Below, one piece after another: positions 1-11,664 of a stretch of DNA of 64,000 bases (its first letter is position 1; each line of letters begins with the position of its first letter). This DNA comes from Pseudomonas putida. GTDB lineage: Bacteria > Pseudomonadota > Gammaproteobacteria > Pseudomonadales > Pseudomonadaceae. The position numbers were made by a program, and so were the translations under genes. The notes under the pieces are model-generated. The model had not been told where the DNA came from. It did no database searches and saw only the letters and a list, made by a program, of their open reading frames with translations. Where the stretch lies: NCBI RefSeq assembly GCF_005080685.1, contig NZ_CP039371.1, forward strand, positions 5,332,001 through 5,396,000, given 5' to 3'.

Positions 1-163
1 TGTCGAAGATCGGCCGGTTGAAGCCCTGGCCGATCACCTGGCCATGCTGCACCAGCACCGCCCCCACCGGCACCTCGCCCATGGCTGCGCCCTCGGCGGC
101 CAGGGCCAGGGCCATGCGCATGAATTCCTGGTCGCGGCTGCGATCGATGATCTGTGGGCGCAT
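1..163 (-). CDS. tadA: tRNA-specific adenosine deaminase, N-terminal part (cut by window edge)
   Basis: Only the first 54 codons are inside the window; the rest lies beyond base 1. TadA converts A34 to inosine in the anticodon of tRNA-Arg(ACG). The visible residues show the typical TadA start: an amphipathic first helix (EFMRMALALAAEGAAMG) followed by GEVPVGAVLV at about residues 29-38 and GFNRPI at 47-52. The zinc and catalytic His-Ala-Glu motif would lie just outside. The ATG at 163-161 overlaps the stop of the multicopper oxidase by one base (TGATG), so the two genes are probably translationally coupled. The family call is firm despite truncation because this N-terminal pattern is highly conserved. 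Confidence 0.88.
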   Translation of the reverse strand, partial: MRPQIIDRSRDQEFMRMALALAAEGAAMGEVPVGAVLVQHGQVIGQGFNRPIFD

Positions 164-1545
164 CAGACCACCGCGATCGCGGCCATCAGGCCGGTTTCCA
201 TGTGGTCGATGACGTGGCAGTGGAACATCCAGGTGCCGGGGTTATCCGCCACCAACGCCACCTGGGCCCGCTCGTTCTTGCCCAGCAGGTAGGTGTCGGT
301 GAACCACGGCTCCTTGATGTCGTGGCGGTTCGAGGCGATCACCTTGAAGCTCATGCCGTGCAGGTGGATCGGATGCTGGTACTGGGTCATGTTCTTCAGC
401 TCGAAGATGTAGCTCTTGCCCTTCTGCAAAGTGGCAATGGGGCGATCGGCGCAGGTCTTGTCGGTGATGTCCCAAGCTTGCCCGTTGATCTGCCACAGGC
501 TCGGCGGCTTGCCGTTGTCGGTATTGACCGAAACTTTGCCGACCCATTCGAAATTGAAGTTGAGCTTCTCGGCGTTGGCCAGGTCCGGCTCGGCGATGGG
601 GTTGGGCGGCAGTGCTGGCGGCCACTCACCGGGCGCCTCGTCATGCGCCACGGAGCGCAGTGTGCCGAGGCGCACGAAACCGTCGCGCAGGGAGATCTCC
701 TCGCCCGCCTGTGGAATACGAATAGCCAGGCAGATGCGCATGCCAGGGCCGAGCCAGTAGTCGTCGTCGAGCTTGCGCGGCGTCACCGGGTTGCCGTCGA
801 GGGCATAGATCATCGCCTCGCAGTTGCCCTTGAGGTTGATGCGGTAGGTCCAGGTGTTGTCCAGGTTGAGCAATCGCACCCGCACCACCTGGTCAGCCGG
901 CAGCTCGGTGACCGATTCGGCCTGGCCGTTGATGGTGATCAGGCGCCCGGCGGTGCCGTTGCGCGCAGCTTCGCGGGGGATGCTGAACGGCAGCCAGGCG
1001 CCCTGCTCGTCGACGTGCCAGTTCTTCAGGCTGAGCGTGCGTTCGTGCTTGAAGCCGGTGGGCTCGCGCTCCTCGACGATCAGCGGGCCGACCAGGCCAC
1101 GGCCGAGCTCCTCGGAACTGCTGACATGGGGGTGATACCAATAGCTGCCGGCATCGGGCACGCGGAACTTGTAGTCGAAATACTCGCCTGGCTTGACCGG
1201 CAACTGCGAAACATACGGCACCCCGTCCATTTCCAACGGCAGGCGGATGCCATGCCAGTGGATGGTCGTTTCGACCGGTAGCTGGTTGATGAAGCGCACC
1301 CGCAGCCAGGTGCCCTGGCGCACGCGCAGCTCGGTGCCTGGCGCCGACGGGCCAAAGGCCCAGGCCTCGGTCTTGAACCCTGGCACCAGTTCGACGTCCA
1401 GGGGCGCTGCGATGAGCTGGTAGTCATGCCCGGCGTTCTCGTCCTCGACCTTGCCCAGCCAGTAACGCGCTGCACCACCGGCGCCCAGGCCTACCACCAC
1501 CAGACCGGTCAGGCCTTGGAGCATTTGTCGACGGGTAAAGGACAT
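163..1545 (-). CDS. Tat-exported multicopper oxidase (laccase/CueO-like)
   Basis: 460 residues. The chosen ATG at 1545 is followed directly by a twin-arginine signal (SFTRRQMLQGL then a hydrophobic stretch), so the enzyme should be folded with copper and exported to the periplasm. An upstream in-frame TTG at 1575 would only add ten residues. All four copper motifs are visible: HWHG (residues 96-99), WYHPH (136-140), HPIHLHG, and HCHVIDHMETGLM near the end (H442-C443-H444, H448). In this last motif the axial type-1 position holds Leu453, where CueO has Met, which usually raises the redox potential. There is no obvious Met-rich insert of the CueO kind. The substrate is not readable; metal ion or phenol oxidation are both possible. 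It reads into tadA. Confidence 0.85.
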   Translation of the reverse strand: MSFTRRQMLQGLTGLVVVGLGAGGAARYWLGKVEDENAGHDYQLIAAPLDVELVPGFKTEAWAFGPSAPGTELRVRQGTWLRVRFINQLPVETTIHWHGIRLPLEMDGVPYVSQLPVKPGEYFDYKFRVPDAGSYWYHPHVSSSEELGRGLVGPLIVEEREPTGFKHERTLSLKNWHVDEQGAWLPFSIPREAARNGTAGRLITINGQAESVTELPADQVVRVRLLNLDNTWTYRINLKGNCEAMIYALDGNPVTPRKLDDDYWLGPGMRICLAIRIPQAGEEISLRDGFVRLGTLRSVAHDEAPGEWPPALPPNPIAEPDLANAEKLNFNFEWVGKVSVNTDNGKPPSLWQINGQAWDITDKTCADRPIATLQKGKSYIFELKNMTQYQHPIHLHGMSFKVIASNRHDIKEPWFTDTYLLGKNERAQVALVADNPGTWMFHCHVIDHMETGLMAAIAVV

Positions 1546-1744
1546 CGCTGCGGGTACCTCTTTCTGCGCAATCAAGCTGCCAGCATGGCCGGCAATGAAG
1601 GGCGAATACGATACACCTGCATTTGCGAAAGATTAAGTGAAGTCTTGCCGCAGGGTGCTACAGCGCTACGTACAGACATATCAACCGCATCCCTCGAAAA
1701 GCCGGCATCACACTCCAGCTTCCTAAACTGCCGAGCATTTGCGC

Positions 1745-4666
1745 ATGGTTTCTTCCGATCGACAGCAACAGACATACGCACAACTTCAGCAACTTGCCAG
1801 GCCTTTGGTTTTAGACTGCCCCGATATGCGTCAGATGGCCCGGGAAACAGCCCTGACCATTCTGGCCAAATACGGGCATCCGCACCTGGACCCCGATCAG
1901 GTCTATCTCAACCGCTTCGAGACGGCCCAGTCCAGCCCACATACCTTTTCAGGCTGGGCGCACCACGATGCACCGGTGCAGTCCTTTACCCTGCCGCAGC
2001 TGGTGATGCATCGGTTCGACGTGAATGACCAGGACAACGCTGACCTGCTCAACTACCGCGCTGGCTTTTATAGCGAGGGTAGCGGCGCAAGCGTGTTCGA
2101 TGAGCGCAACGAAATCCCCCTCGCCCCCAGTGACGTGCTCACGGACTTCTGGGCAATCGATTTCAGCACCCAGTTCCAGCAGCGGATCGAAGCGTTCTGG
2201 CAACAGCATGCCGGCACCTACCGGATCCTGGCCAAGGTGCACTTTCTCGGCGCAGTGCTCGAGGCTTGCGAAGCCGACGCCAAAAGCGAACTGGCCAGAC
2301 GCGCGCTACAAGTGGCACGAGCATTGGTCGGCCCCATCTCCTGGCCACCCACGCTGGAGCAGTTGCATCAGGAAATCTTGCCAGTGCCGGAATATCGGCT
2401 CTGCAGCTTCGACATCGGCGGCCACCTGGCCAGCGATATCCTGCGGGTACGCATGCAGGATGGCTATCAACTGCTGTACATCCCCGGCGAGGTAGAGCCC
2501 TTGCAGTTGTTTGCAACTGAGCGCGACCTGTATTGGTGGGTACTGAACACCAGCAACCACGCCGACAACCGAAGCCGTTTCATGAGCCACTTTCCGCTCG
2601 CGTCTCAGACAGACAAACACGACAGCGTCGGGCTCAACCACATGCTCGACCTGCTGTTCTACAACTGGGGAAGCGAACGCCATGCCTGCCTCAACCAACT
2701 CGACAGCGTGATCACCACAGACGCCTTCAACACGCTGCGCGACAATGCCCGACAACGCATGTTCGATGACGCCCATATCGCCCTGCGCTCCAACGCCGAA
2801 TTACGCAAACAGTTGTGGATAGGCTATCTCAGTGCATTCAGCCAGATAGCAAGCCCGATGTCCGCGGTGGACTGGCCCATAGCCTTGGCCGTGGTGGGCG
2901 CAGGCCTCATGCAGGTCGGCCTGCATATCGACCAGGCGATCACCGGGCGAACCACCGCCGAACGCCAGGCCGGTGTCATTGCTGCAGTGATCGGAGCGAT
3001 TGCCACCCTGTTCGATGCCGTTGCCTTAGCCAGCCTGCTCAAAGCCGCCGGCCAGGACCTCGAGGCCCTGGGCGTCGGCGAAAACGCTCCCGTCGAGCCA
3101 GAGGATGAACTCGCGCCAGCGACAGCCACCGAAATCCAGACCTGGGTGCCCGCCAGCGCCAGGCAAACGGAGCAATCCACCCTACTCGAACCGTTCATGG
3201 CAAACATCGTCATCGAGGGAGAAGCGGGCAGCGGCGCGCTCGAAAACATCTACACCCAAGCAGGGAACCACTATGTGCTGATCGACCAGGCCCCCTACCA
3301 GGTACGGTGGGTCGGACAAATGCAAAGCTGGATCATCGTCGACCCCGCCAACCCGTACTCTTTCTACCGCAACGTGCCTGTACGATTCGACGCCGGGCAA
3401 TGGCATCCCTACCCGCGCCCGGGCTTGAAGGGCGGCATGCTGGCTCGTAAATGGCTCAACCTCTGGGGCAGAACAGCGCCCAACCCGGCGCTGGCGGAGC
3501 TACCGCCATCCCCTTATGAGGTACCTGTCGAATTACGCCCTGCACTCGAGAATGCGGCCCTGTCAGGAAACTTGCACGCGTTGTCCGGCGCCCATGTCGA
3601 CCTCATCCCCGGCGCCGAGGCCGCGTTCGAAACCTTTCGCAGATTGCGTGACAAGCTCGCCGCCGAGGCCAGCGGCTACCTCGCCACCCACACACCCCGC
3701 GCCCGGCCAACGCTGCCAGAGCTGCTTCCCCAGGCCAGCCCAAAGCAGATCATTCGCGCCGCCTACGCTCAGGCCGACGGCCTGGTCATCGGAGAAAGCC
3801 ATTCACAGTTGGGCAGCAAGCGCTTTCTGATCGACAACATGGCGCAACTGAGCAAAGCACGGGTCAAGGTGCTGTACCTCGAGCACTTCATGACCGAGTT
3901 CAATCAGGCCGACCTGGACGCCTTCAACCGCACCGGGCAAATGCCAGCGAACCTGCGCACCTATGTGCAAGCCCAGGATTTCGGCCACGCCACCGACGCG
4001 GGCTGCCGCTACACCTTCGAGAAGGTACTCGCCAGCGCTCGCGAGTATGGCATCCGCCTGCAGGCCATCGACTGCCTGGCCAGTTATCGACAAGCATGGA
4101 ACGACCTGCCTCCCTCGCATGCAAGGCAGAAGATGATGAACTATTTCGCCCACCTGATCATCGAGGCCGATCAGGCCAACCGTGGTCCGGCCAGATGGGT
4201 GGCATTGGTGGGCAACACGCATTCGAACACATTCGAGGGCGTTGCAGGCATCAGCGAGTTGCAAGGAGCCATCGGCCTGCGTATCGAGGACATTCCAGTG
4301 GATCAGGTAGGTGGCATCGGCATCGACCCCGGCCTGACGGTGATCGAAAGCGACCTGAGCATGCAAAGCGTGCGCGGCGACCTTAGGTTACAGGTGCCCA
4401 TCACCCACGACGAACTGCCGGCGCGCGATCTGGAAACGTGCCTGCGCAATACGGGTGATTTCACGTTCAAGAGCGTGGCTGGCCAGCCTAACCTGATCCA
4501 CCGTGGCCATGACGGCACACTCAAGCACACACCGATAAGGCAGCAGGGCGATCGCCTGCAGATCAACAAACCCGACTGGCCATGGGTCAGTGGCAGGCCG
4601 CTGCGTGACCTCGTGGAACTGCGGGCGACCCTCGAGCGAGCTGGGCTGCGCTATCGCCGCACCTGA
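1745..4666 (+). CDS. Large toxin-like protein, dermonecrotic-toxin N-terminal family with C-terminal GESH domain
   Basis: 973 residues, starting at ATG 1745 (the TTG six bases upstream adds only two residues). I see no signal peptide. The N-terminal ~350 residues resemble the region found in Pseudomonas proteins annotated as dermonecrotic toxin or membrane-targeted effector toxin. A hydrophobic helical stretch follows at about residues 372-440 (WPIALAVVGAGLMQVGLHI and onward), a plausible membrane-insertion segment. A linker leads to a C-terminal domain with VIGESH (about 680), LEHF (about 712), QAIDC and GNTHSNTF (about 822). This spacing of GExH and a late His resembles the EreA/ChaN/TIKI superfamily, which also includes a domain of Pasteurella multocida toxin. 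A diverged paralogue follows in tandem. The host-cell or bacterial target is unknown and no immunity gene is apparent. Confidence 0.6.
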   Translation: MVSSDRQQQTYAQLQQLARPLVLDCPDMRQMARETALTILAKYGHPHLDPDQVYLNRFETAQSSPHTFSGWAHHDAPVQSFTLPQLVMHRFDVNDQDNADLLNYRAGFYSEGSGASVFDERNEIPLAPSDVLTDFWAIDFSTQFQQRIEAFWQQHAGTYRILAKVHFLGAVLEACEADAKSELARRALQVARALVGPISWPPTLEQLHQEILPVPEYRLCSFDIGGHLASDILRVRMQDGYQLLYIPGEVEPLQLFATERDLYWWVLNTSNHADNRSRFMSHFPLASQTDKHDSVGLNHMLDLLFYNWGSERHACLNQLDSVITTDAFNTLRDNARQRMFDDAHIALRSNAELRKQLWIGYLSAFSQIASPMSAVDWPIALAVVGAGLMQVGLHIDQAITGRTTAERQAGVIAAVIGAIATLFDAVALASLLKAAGQDLEALGVGENAPVEPEDELAPATATEIQTWVPASARQTEQSTLLEPFMANIVIEGEAGSGALENIYTQAGNHYVLIDQAPYQVRWVGQMQSWIIVDPANPYSFYRNVPVRFDAGQWHPYPRPGLKGGMLARKWLNLWGRTAPNPALAELPPSPYEVPVELRPALENAALSGNLHALSGAHVDLIPGAEAAFETFRRLRDKLAAEASGYLATHTPRARPTLPELLPQASPKQIIRAAYAQADGLVIGESHSQLGSKRFLIDNMAQLSKARVKVLYLEHFMTEFNQADLDAFNRTGQMPANLRTYVQAQDFGHATDAGCRYTFEKVLASAREYGIRLQAIDCLASYRQAWNDLPPSHARQKMMNYFAHLIIEADQANRGPARWVALVGNTHSNTFEGVAGISELQGAIGLRIEDIPVDQVGGIGIDPGLTVIESDLSMQSVRGDLRLQVPITHDELPARDLETCLRNTGDFTFKSVAGQPNLIHRGHDGTLKHTPIRQQGDRLQINKPDWPWVSGRPLRDLVELRATLERAGLRYRRT

Positions 4667-4687
4667 ACCAGATGCCAGCACGGCGAA

Positions 4688-4703
4688 GGCGCCGTTCGGC
4701 GCC
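4688..4703 (+). terminator. Hairpin downstream of first toxin gene
   Basis: Perfect 6-bp stem GGCGCC / GGCGCC with a GTTC loop, 21 bases after the stop codon, extended by A-A and T-T pairs. Only a short T-containing tail follows, so it is a weak intrinsic terminator at best. Confidence 0.4.
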
Positions 4704-4829
4704 CTTGTCGTTGAGCTCAACTCACTTGCACTCCACGCTCAATAGGCTCATGGCAGGTACTAGCTATCTACCGCCCTATCCTCCTGGCTGCGGAGGAACC
4801 TGAGGTTTCCACCAGCCCGAGGAAACCTC

Positions 4830-7798
4830 ATGGCCCTCCCCCAAGCCCAACAGACCACTCGCCAGCACCTGAAGCAGCAGGCCAACCTCCTGGTCCCCGA
4901 CTGCCCGGATATGCGTCAGATGGCCCGCGATGTCGCGCAGTCGCTTCTGGCGCAACACCTCCAGAGCGCGCTGGACCCCGATCATGTCTTTCTCAATCGC
5001 TTCCATACCGCGCAGAGCAGCCCACGCACCTTCAGCGGATGGCAGCACTACGAGACCCCCTACCAATCGCTGACCCTCCCGCAACTGGTGATGCAGCGCT
5101 TCGACGTACACGACCAAGACAACGCCGACCTGCTCAGCTACCTCACGGGTTTCTACAAGGACGGCATGGAAAAGGACGTCTTCGACGAACACAATGAAGT
5201 CCCTATCGCCCCCGGCGACATACTCGAAGCCTTCTGGGCGCTGGATTTCAGCCAAGCATTCAAGCAGAAGTGCGATGCGTTCTGGCAGGCGCATGCCGAC
5301 AGCTTTCGTCTGCTGGCCAAGGTCAACTTCCTGGGGAAAGTCTTCGAAACCCTCGACGGCGACAACCCTGCCCTGGCCAAGCGGGCCCTCGAAGTCGCCA
5401 AGGCACTGACGGACATCGACACCTGGCCACCGACACTCGAACAACTGAACCGTCGCGTGACACCCGCCACCGGCTACCGCCTTTGCACCTTCGACATCGG
5501 TGGCCATGTCGCCAGTGATATCCTGCGGGTGGAAATGGCCGATGGCGCACAACTGTTGTACATCCCTGGCGAGGATCAGCCGTTGCACCTGTTCCCAGAC
5601 CGTCAGGCGCTCTACTGGTGGGTGCTGATGAACACCAACCAGGCCGATAATCGCGCCAGGTTCATGACGCACTTCCCAATGGCCAGCCACGCCGAAAAGG
5701 GCAGCGATGCCGGGCTGAACCACCTGCTCGATTTACTGTTCTACCACTGGGGCGGGCAATACCCAGCTGTCCTTGACCAGCGGGACACGACGCTGCCGGG
5801 CGACGCCTTCGATCATCTGCGCGACACCGCACGCCAGCGCATGCACGATGACGCCGACTTCGCATTGCGCTCCAATGCCGACCTGAGGAAGCAGCTGTGG
5901 ATCGGCTACCTCAAGGCGTTCGGTCAAACCTTCGGCCCGATGGCCGGCGTGGACTGGCCGGTGACCCTGGCTGTCGTCGGGGCTGGGCTCGCCGAAACCG
6001 GCCTGAACATCGACCAGGCCATCACCGGCCACACCACGGCCGAGCGCCAGGCCGGCGTGCTCGGAGCGGTAGTCGCCGCCATCGACACCCTGTTCAACGC
6101 AACCTTCCTGCTGGGTGAGTCCCCCAGTACCCTCGCGGAGTTGGGAGAAACCGCGGAGGGCATCCCGCGGAGAAGCCACTGCCATCAGCGGAGGATGCCC
6201 CCGCCACCCCTGCAGAACTGCGGACCTGGGTTCCGGAACCCTTCAAGCCCATCGCGCAGCCAGAGCTACTGAACGCGTTCGAGGCCAACGTGATCTTGTA
6301 TGGCGAGCCAGGCACGGGTGAGATGGCGGGCATCTTCCTGCAGGAGGGCAATTACTATGCAGAGATCGACGGTATTCCCTATCAGGTTCGCTACGTCGGG
6401 GAAACGCGCAGTTGGGTGGTGATCGACCCGGAGAACCCTTACTCGTTCTACCGCAACGTGCCGATCGAGCAAAGCGCCGAAGGCTCCTGGCAGCCGCTGG
6501 CCCGCCCTGATCTGATAGGCGAAGGGATGCCGCGCAAGCTGCTCAGCCTGTGGGGGCGCACGACAGCGACCGAGTTGCCAGCCCTGCCCGCAACGCCCTA
6601 CGAGATACCACCCGATATGCGCTCGACGCTGGCACCGGCAATCCTTTCGAGCGACGACAGGGCCTTCAGCGGTGTCTTCGGTAGCTTCAACCCAAGCGAA
6701 GAGGCAGCGTTCGTCGAGTTCAGAAAGCTTCGCGATCAGCTGCTGGCCGATACCAACGAATACTTCATCGACCCCGAACTACCTGCCCGTCCAGAGATAC
6801 CCAAACTGCCTGCCGAGGCCAGCCCGAAACAGATAATCGCCAGTGTCTACGAGCGCAGCAACGGCCTGGTCATTGGCGAGTCCCACTTTCACACAGGCAG
6901 TAAGCGCTTCCTGATCGACAGCATGGCGTTGTTGAAGAAACAGAAGGTGCGGGTGCTCTACATGGAGCACTTCATGACCGACTTTCACCAGGCGGACCTG
7001 GATCTGTTCCACAAGACAGGAGAAATGCCGGAAAACCTGAAGACTTATGTCAGCGCCCAGGACATCGGGCACGCTACCGACCGCGCCAACGGCTACACCT
7101 TCATGCAGGTGCTGACCACCGCCCAGAAGAACGGCATCCGCGTCCAGGCAATCGACTGTCTGGCCAGCTACCGCCAGGCCTGGATGCGTTCGCCTGGACC
7201 GCTGACACGCCAACGAATGATGAATTTCTACGCCCACCGCATCATCGAGGCCGACCAAGCAACGCGGGGTGCCAGCAGATGGGTGGCGCTGGTCGGCAAC
7301 TCGCATTCGAATACCTTCGAAGGCGTACCAGGGCTGAGCGAGATCGAAGGGGCAATCGGGCTGCGTTTCGAGGATGTTCCCGCTGGCCAGCCCTATCGAA
7401 TAGGTGAAGATCCCGGGCTCTCGATCACCCAGGACAACGCCACGGCGCAACGCGTGAAAGGCGACCTGCGCGTGCAAGCTGCCGTGAGGCCTCGCCCACG
7501 CCTTGGAAGCAACCTGCGCACGCAGGATGCCGTGGGCGGTCGCCCACTGTCCGGAAGCGACCTGGAGCGCGCATTGACACCTCCGGGTAACTTCACGTTC
7601 GAGGAGATCGACGGGCAAATGAACCTGATACACCGAAGCAAAGACGGGCAACTGAAGTACACGCCCCTTCGACGAGACGCCAGGTACCTCTATATCGACA
7701 GACCTGAATGGCCGTGGATCAGCGGCCGGCGACTGGAGAGCCAGGCGCAGATAAAGGCCCTGCTTTCGCGTCGCGGCTTAACGTACGTCGAGGTTTGA
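4830..7798 (+). pseudogene. Second toxin-like paralogue, split by a one-base frameshift
   Basis: Starts at ATG 4830 after a good ribosome site (GAGGAAA) and is clearly homologous to the gene at 1745 along its whole length. The first frame runs to a stop at 6272 but loses similarity after about 6160 (…LAELGETAEGI). The similarity resumes in another frame with AEKPLPSAEDAP, LRTWVPEPF and then NVILYGEPG, and continues to 7798. The total span is not a multiple of three, so a single lost base near 6160-6170 explains it. The second half keeps VIGESH, MEHF, QAIDC and GNSHSNTF. It could be a true pseudogene, a sequencing error, or two separately translated parts (a GTG exists at 6290). The C-terminal part carries a 48-bp tandem duplication absent from the first paralogue. 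Confidence 0.65.
7465..7560 (+). repeat. Imperfect 48-bp tandem duplication inside the second toxin gene
   Basis: Two consecutive 48-base units (7465-7512 and 7513-7560), both beginning CCTGCGC and ending GGAAGC(A/G)A, encode two 16-residue repeats of the form LR(V/T)Q(A/D)AV. The unit length keeps the reading frame. The paralogue at 1745 has only one such unit. Confidence 0.85.
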
Positions 7799-7809
7799 AT
7801 CATAAATGC

Positions 7810-7833
7810 AAAAAGGGCGCCTCGCGGCGCCCT
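7810..7833 (-). terminator. Intrinsic terminator of guaBA
   Basis: Read on the minus strand, a 7-bp stem GGGCGCC with loop GCGA closes into GGCGCCC followed by five T. It lies 12 bases after the guaA stop and may also stop the convergent toxin transcript. Confidence 0.8.
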
Positions 7834-7844
7834 CTTCGTTCAAC

Positions 7845-9422
7845 TCACTCCCACTCGATGGTGGCAGGCGGCTTGCTCGACACGTCATAGGTAACGCGCG
7901 AGATGCCTTCGATTTCGTTGATGATACGGCCGCTGACGGTTTCCAGCAGTTCGTACGGCAGGTGCGCCCAACGTGCGGTCATGAAGTCCACGGTCTCGAC
8001 CGCGCGCAACGCGACGACCCAGGCGTAGCGGCGGCCATCGCCGACCACACCGACCGACTTGACCGGCTGGAACACCACGAAGGCCTGGCTGGTCTTGTGG
8101 TACCAGTCGGCCTTGCGCAGCTCTTCGATGAAGATGTGGTCAGCACGACGCAGGATGTCGGCGTATTCCTTCTTCACTTCACCGAGGATGCGCACGCCCA
8201 GGCCTGGACCCGGGAACGGGTGGCGGTAGACCATGTCGTACGGCAGGCCCAGTTCCAGGCCGATCTTGCGTACTTCGTCCTTGAACAGCTCACGCAGCGG
8301 CTCGACCAGCTTGAGGTTCATCTCCTCCGGCAGGCCACCGACGTTGTGGTGCGACTTGATCACGTGGGCCTTGCCGCTCTTGGCGCCAGCCGACTCGATC
8401 ACGTCCGGGTAGATGGTGCCCTGGGCGAGGAACTGGATGTTTTCCAGCTTGCTGGCCTCGGCATCGAACACGTCGATGAAGGTGCGGCCAATGATCTTGC
8501 GCTTCTTCTCTGGGTCAGCTTCGCCGGCCAGGTTGTCGAGGAACTGCTTCTCGGCATCGGCGCGGATCACCTTGACGCCCATGTTCTCCTTGAACATGGC
8601 CATCACCTGGTCGCCTTCGTGCAGGCGCAGCAGGCCGTTGTCGACGAATACGCAGGTCAGCTGGTCGCCGATGGCGCGGTGCAGCAGCGCGGCAACCACG
8701 GAGGAGTCGACACCGCCGGACAGGCCCAGCAGGACATTGGCCGAGCCGACCTGCTCACGCACCTGGGCGATGGCGTCGTCGACGATGTTGGACGGTGTCC
8801 ACAGGGCTTCACAGCCGCAAATGTCCTGCACGAAACGGGACAGGATGCGACCGCCCTGCTTGGTGTGGGTCACTTCCGGGTGGAACTGCACGCCGTAGTA
8901 GCCACGCGAATCGTCGAACATGCCGGCGATCGGGCAGCTTGGGGTGCTGGCCAGCACATGGAAGTTGCCTGGCATCTGGGTGACCTTGTCGCCGTGGCTC
9001 ATCCACACGTCCAGGCCCAGCACACCGTCGTCATCGACGTGGTCTTCGATGCCATCGAGCAGGCGGCTCTTGCCGACCACGTCGACACGGGCGTAGCCGA
9101 ACTCACGCAGCTCAGAGCCTTCGACCTTGCCGCCCATCTGCTCGGCCATGGTCTGCATGCCGTAGCAGATGCCCAGCACCGGTACGTTCAGGTCGAAGAC
9201 CGCCCGCGGGGCGCGTGGGCTGTTGGCTTCGTGGACCGACTCGGGGCCGCCGGCGAGGATGATACCGCGCGGGTTGAATTCGCGAATCGCTTCATCGTCC
9301 ATGTCGAACGGATGCAGTTCGCAATACACACCGATTTCGCGCACGCGGCGAGCGATCAGCTGGGTGTACTGGGAACCGAAATCGAGGATCAGGATGCGGT
9401 GAGCGTGAATGTCGAGGGCCAT
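7845..9422 (-). CDS. guaA: GMP synthase (glutamine-hydrolysing)
   Basis: 525 residues, the usual length. GuaA aminates XMP to GMP using glutamine and ATP in the cytoplasm. The N-terminal class I glutamine amidotransferase domain shows [10 protein letters not shown] (catalytic Cys) and QFHPEVTHT (catalytic His and Glu). The ATP pyrophosphatase P-loop is LSGGVDSSV at about residue 235. The C-terminal dimerisation domain ends with [17 protein letters not shown], a hallmark of the family. It lies 78 bases downstream of guaB in the same operon, with a strong hairpin between them and a terminator after it. Confidence 0.97.
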   Translation of the reverse strand: MALDIHAHRILILDFGSQYTQLIARRVREIGVYCELHPFDMDDEAIREFNPRGIILAGGPESVHEANSPRAPRAVFDLNVPVLGICYGMQTMAEQMGGKVEGSELREFGYARVDVVGKSRLLDGIEDHVDDDGVLGLDVWMSHGDKVTQMPGNFHVLASTPSCPIAGMFDDSRGYYGVQFHPEVTHTKQGGRILSRFVQDICGCEALWTPSNIVDDAIAQVREQVGSANVLLGLSGGVDSSVVAALLHRAIGDQLTCVFVDNGLLRLHEGDQVMAMFKENMGVKVIRADAEKQFLDNLAGEADPEKKRKIIGRTFIDVFDAEASKLENIQFLAQGTIYPDVIESAGAKSGKAHVIKSHHNVGGLPEEMNLKLVEPLRELFKDEVRKIGLELGLPYDMVYRHPFPGPGLGVRILGEVKKEYADILRRADHIFIEELRKADWYHKTSQAFVVFQPVKSVGVVGDGRRYAWVVALRAVETVDFMTARWAHLPYELLETVSGRIINEIEGISRVTYDVSSKPPATIEWE

Positions 9423-9455
9423 GACTCAATCTCGTCAGTGGAAATCGGAAACGAC

Positions 9456-9479
9456 GCGGGGCTGTCGTGACAGCCCCGC
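9456..9479 (-). other. Strong hairpin in the guaB-guaA intercistronic region
   Basis: Perfect 11-bp inverted repeat GCGGGGCTGTC / GACAGCCCCGC with two bases between the arms. No run of T follows on either strand, so it is more likely an mRNA-stabilising or processing element than a terminator. Confidence 0.6.
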
Positions 9480-9500
9480 TTGCTGGTGTAGCTAAAAGCC

Positions 9501-11614
<2,114 letters not shown>

Positions 11615-11664
11615 GGGCGGGACAGGCCTGGAAACTACGGTAATGGCGCAATTCTACCGGTTGC

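Noticed and set aside
154..1281. Plus-strand open frame opposite the multicopper oxidase
   Set aside because: Antisense shadow of a gene with all copper motifs; no recognisable domain.
1745..7798. Toxin genes as type VI or two-partner secretion effectors
   Set aside because: No VgrG, PAAR, Hcp, TpsB or signal peptide is present in the window, so a secretion route cannot be supported.
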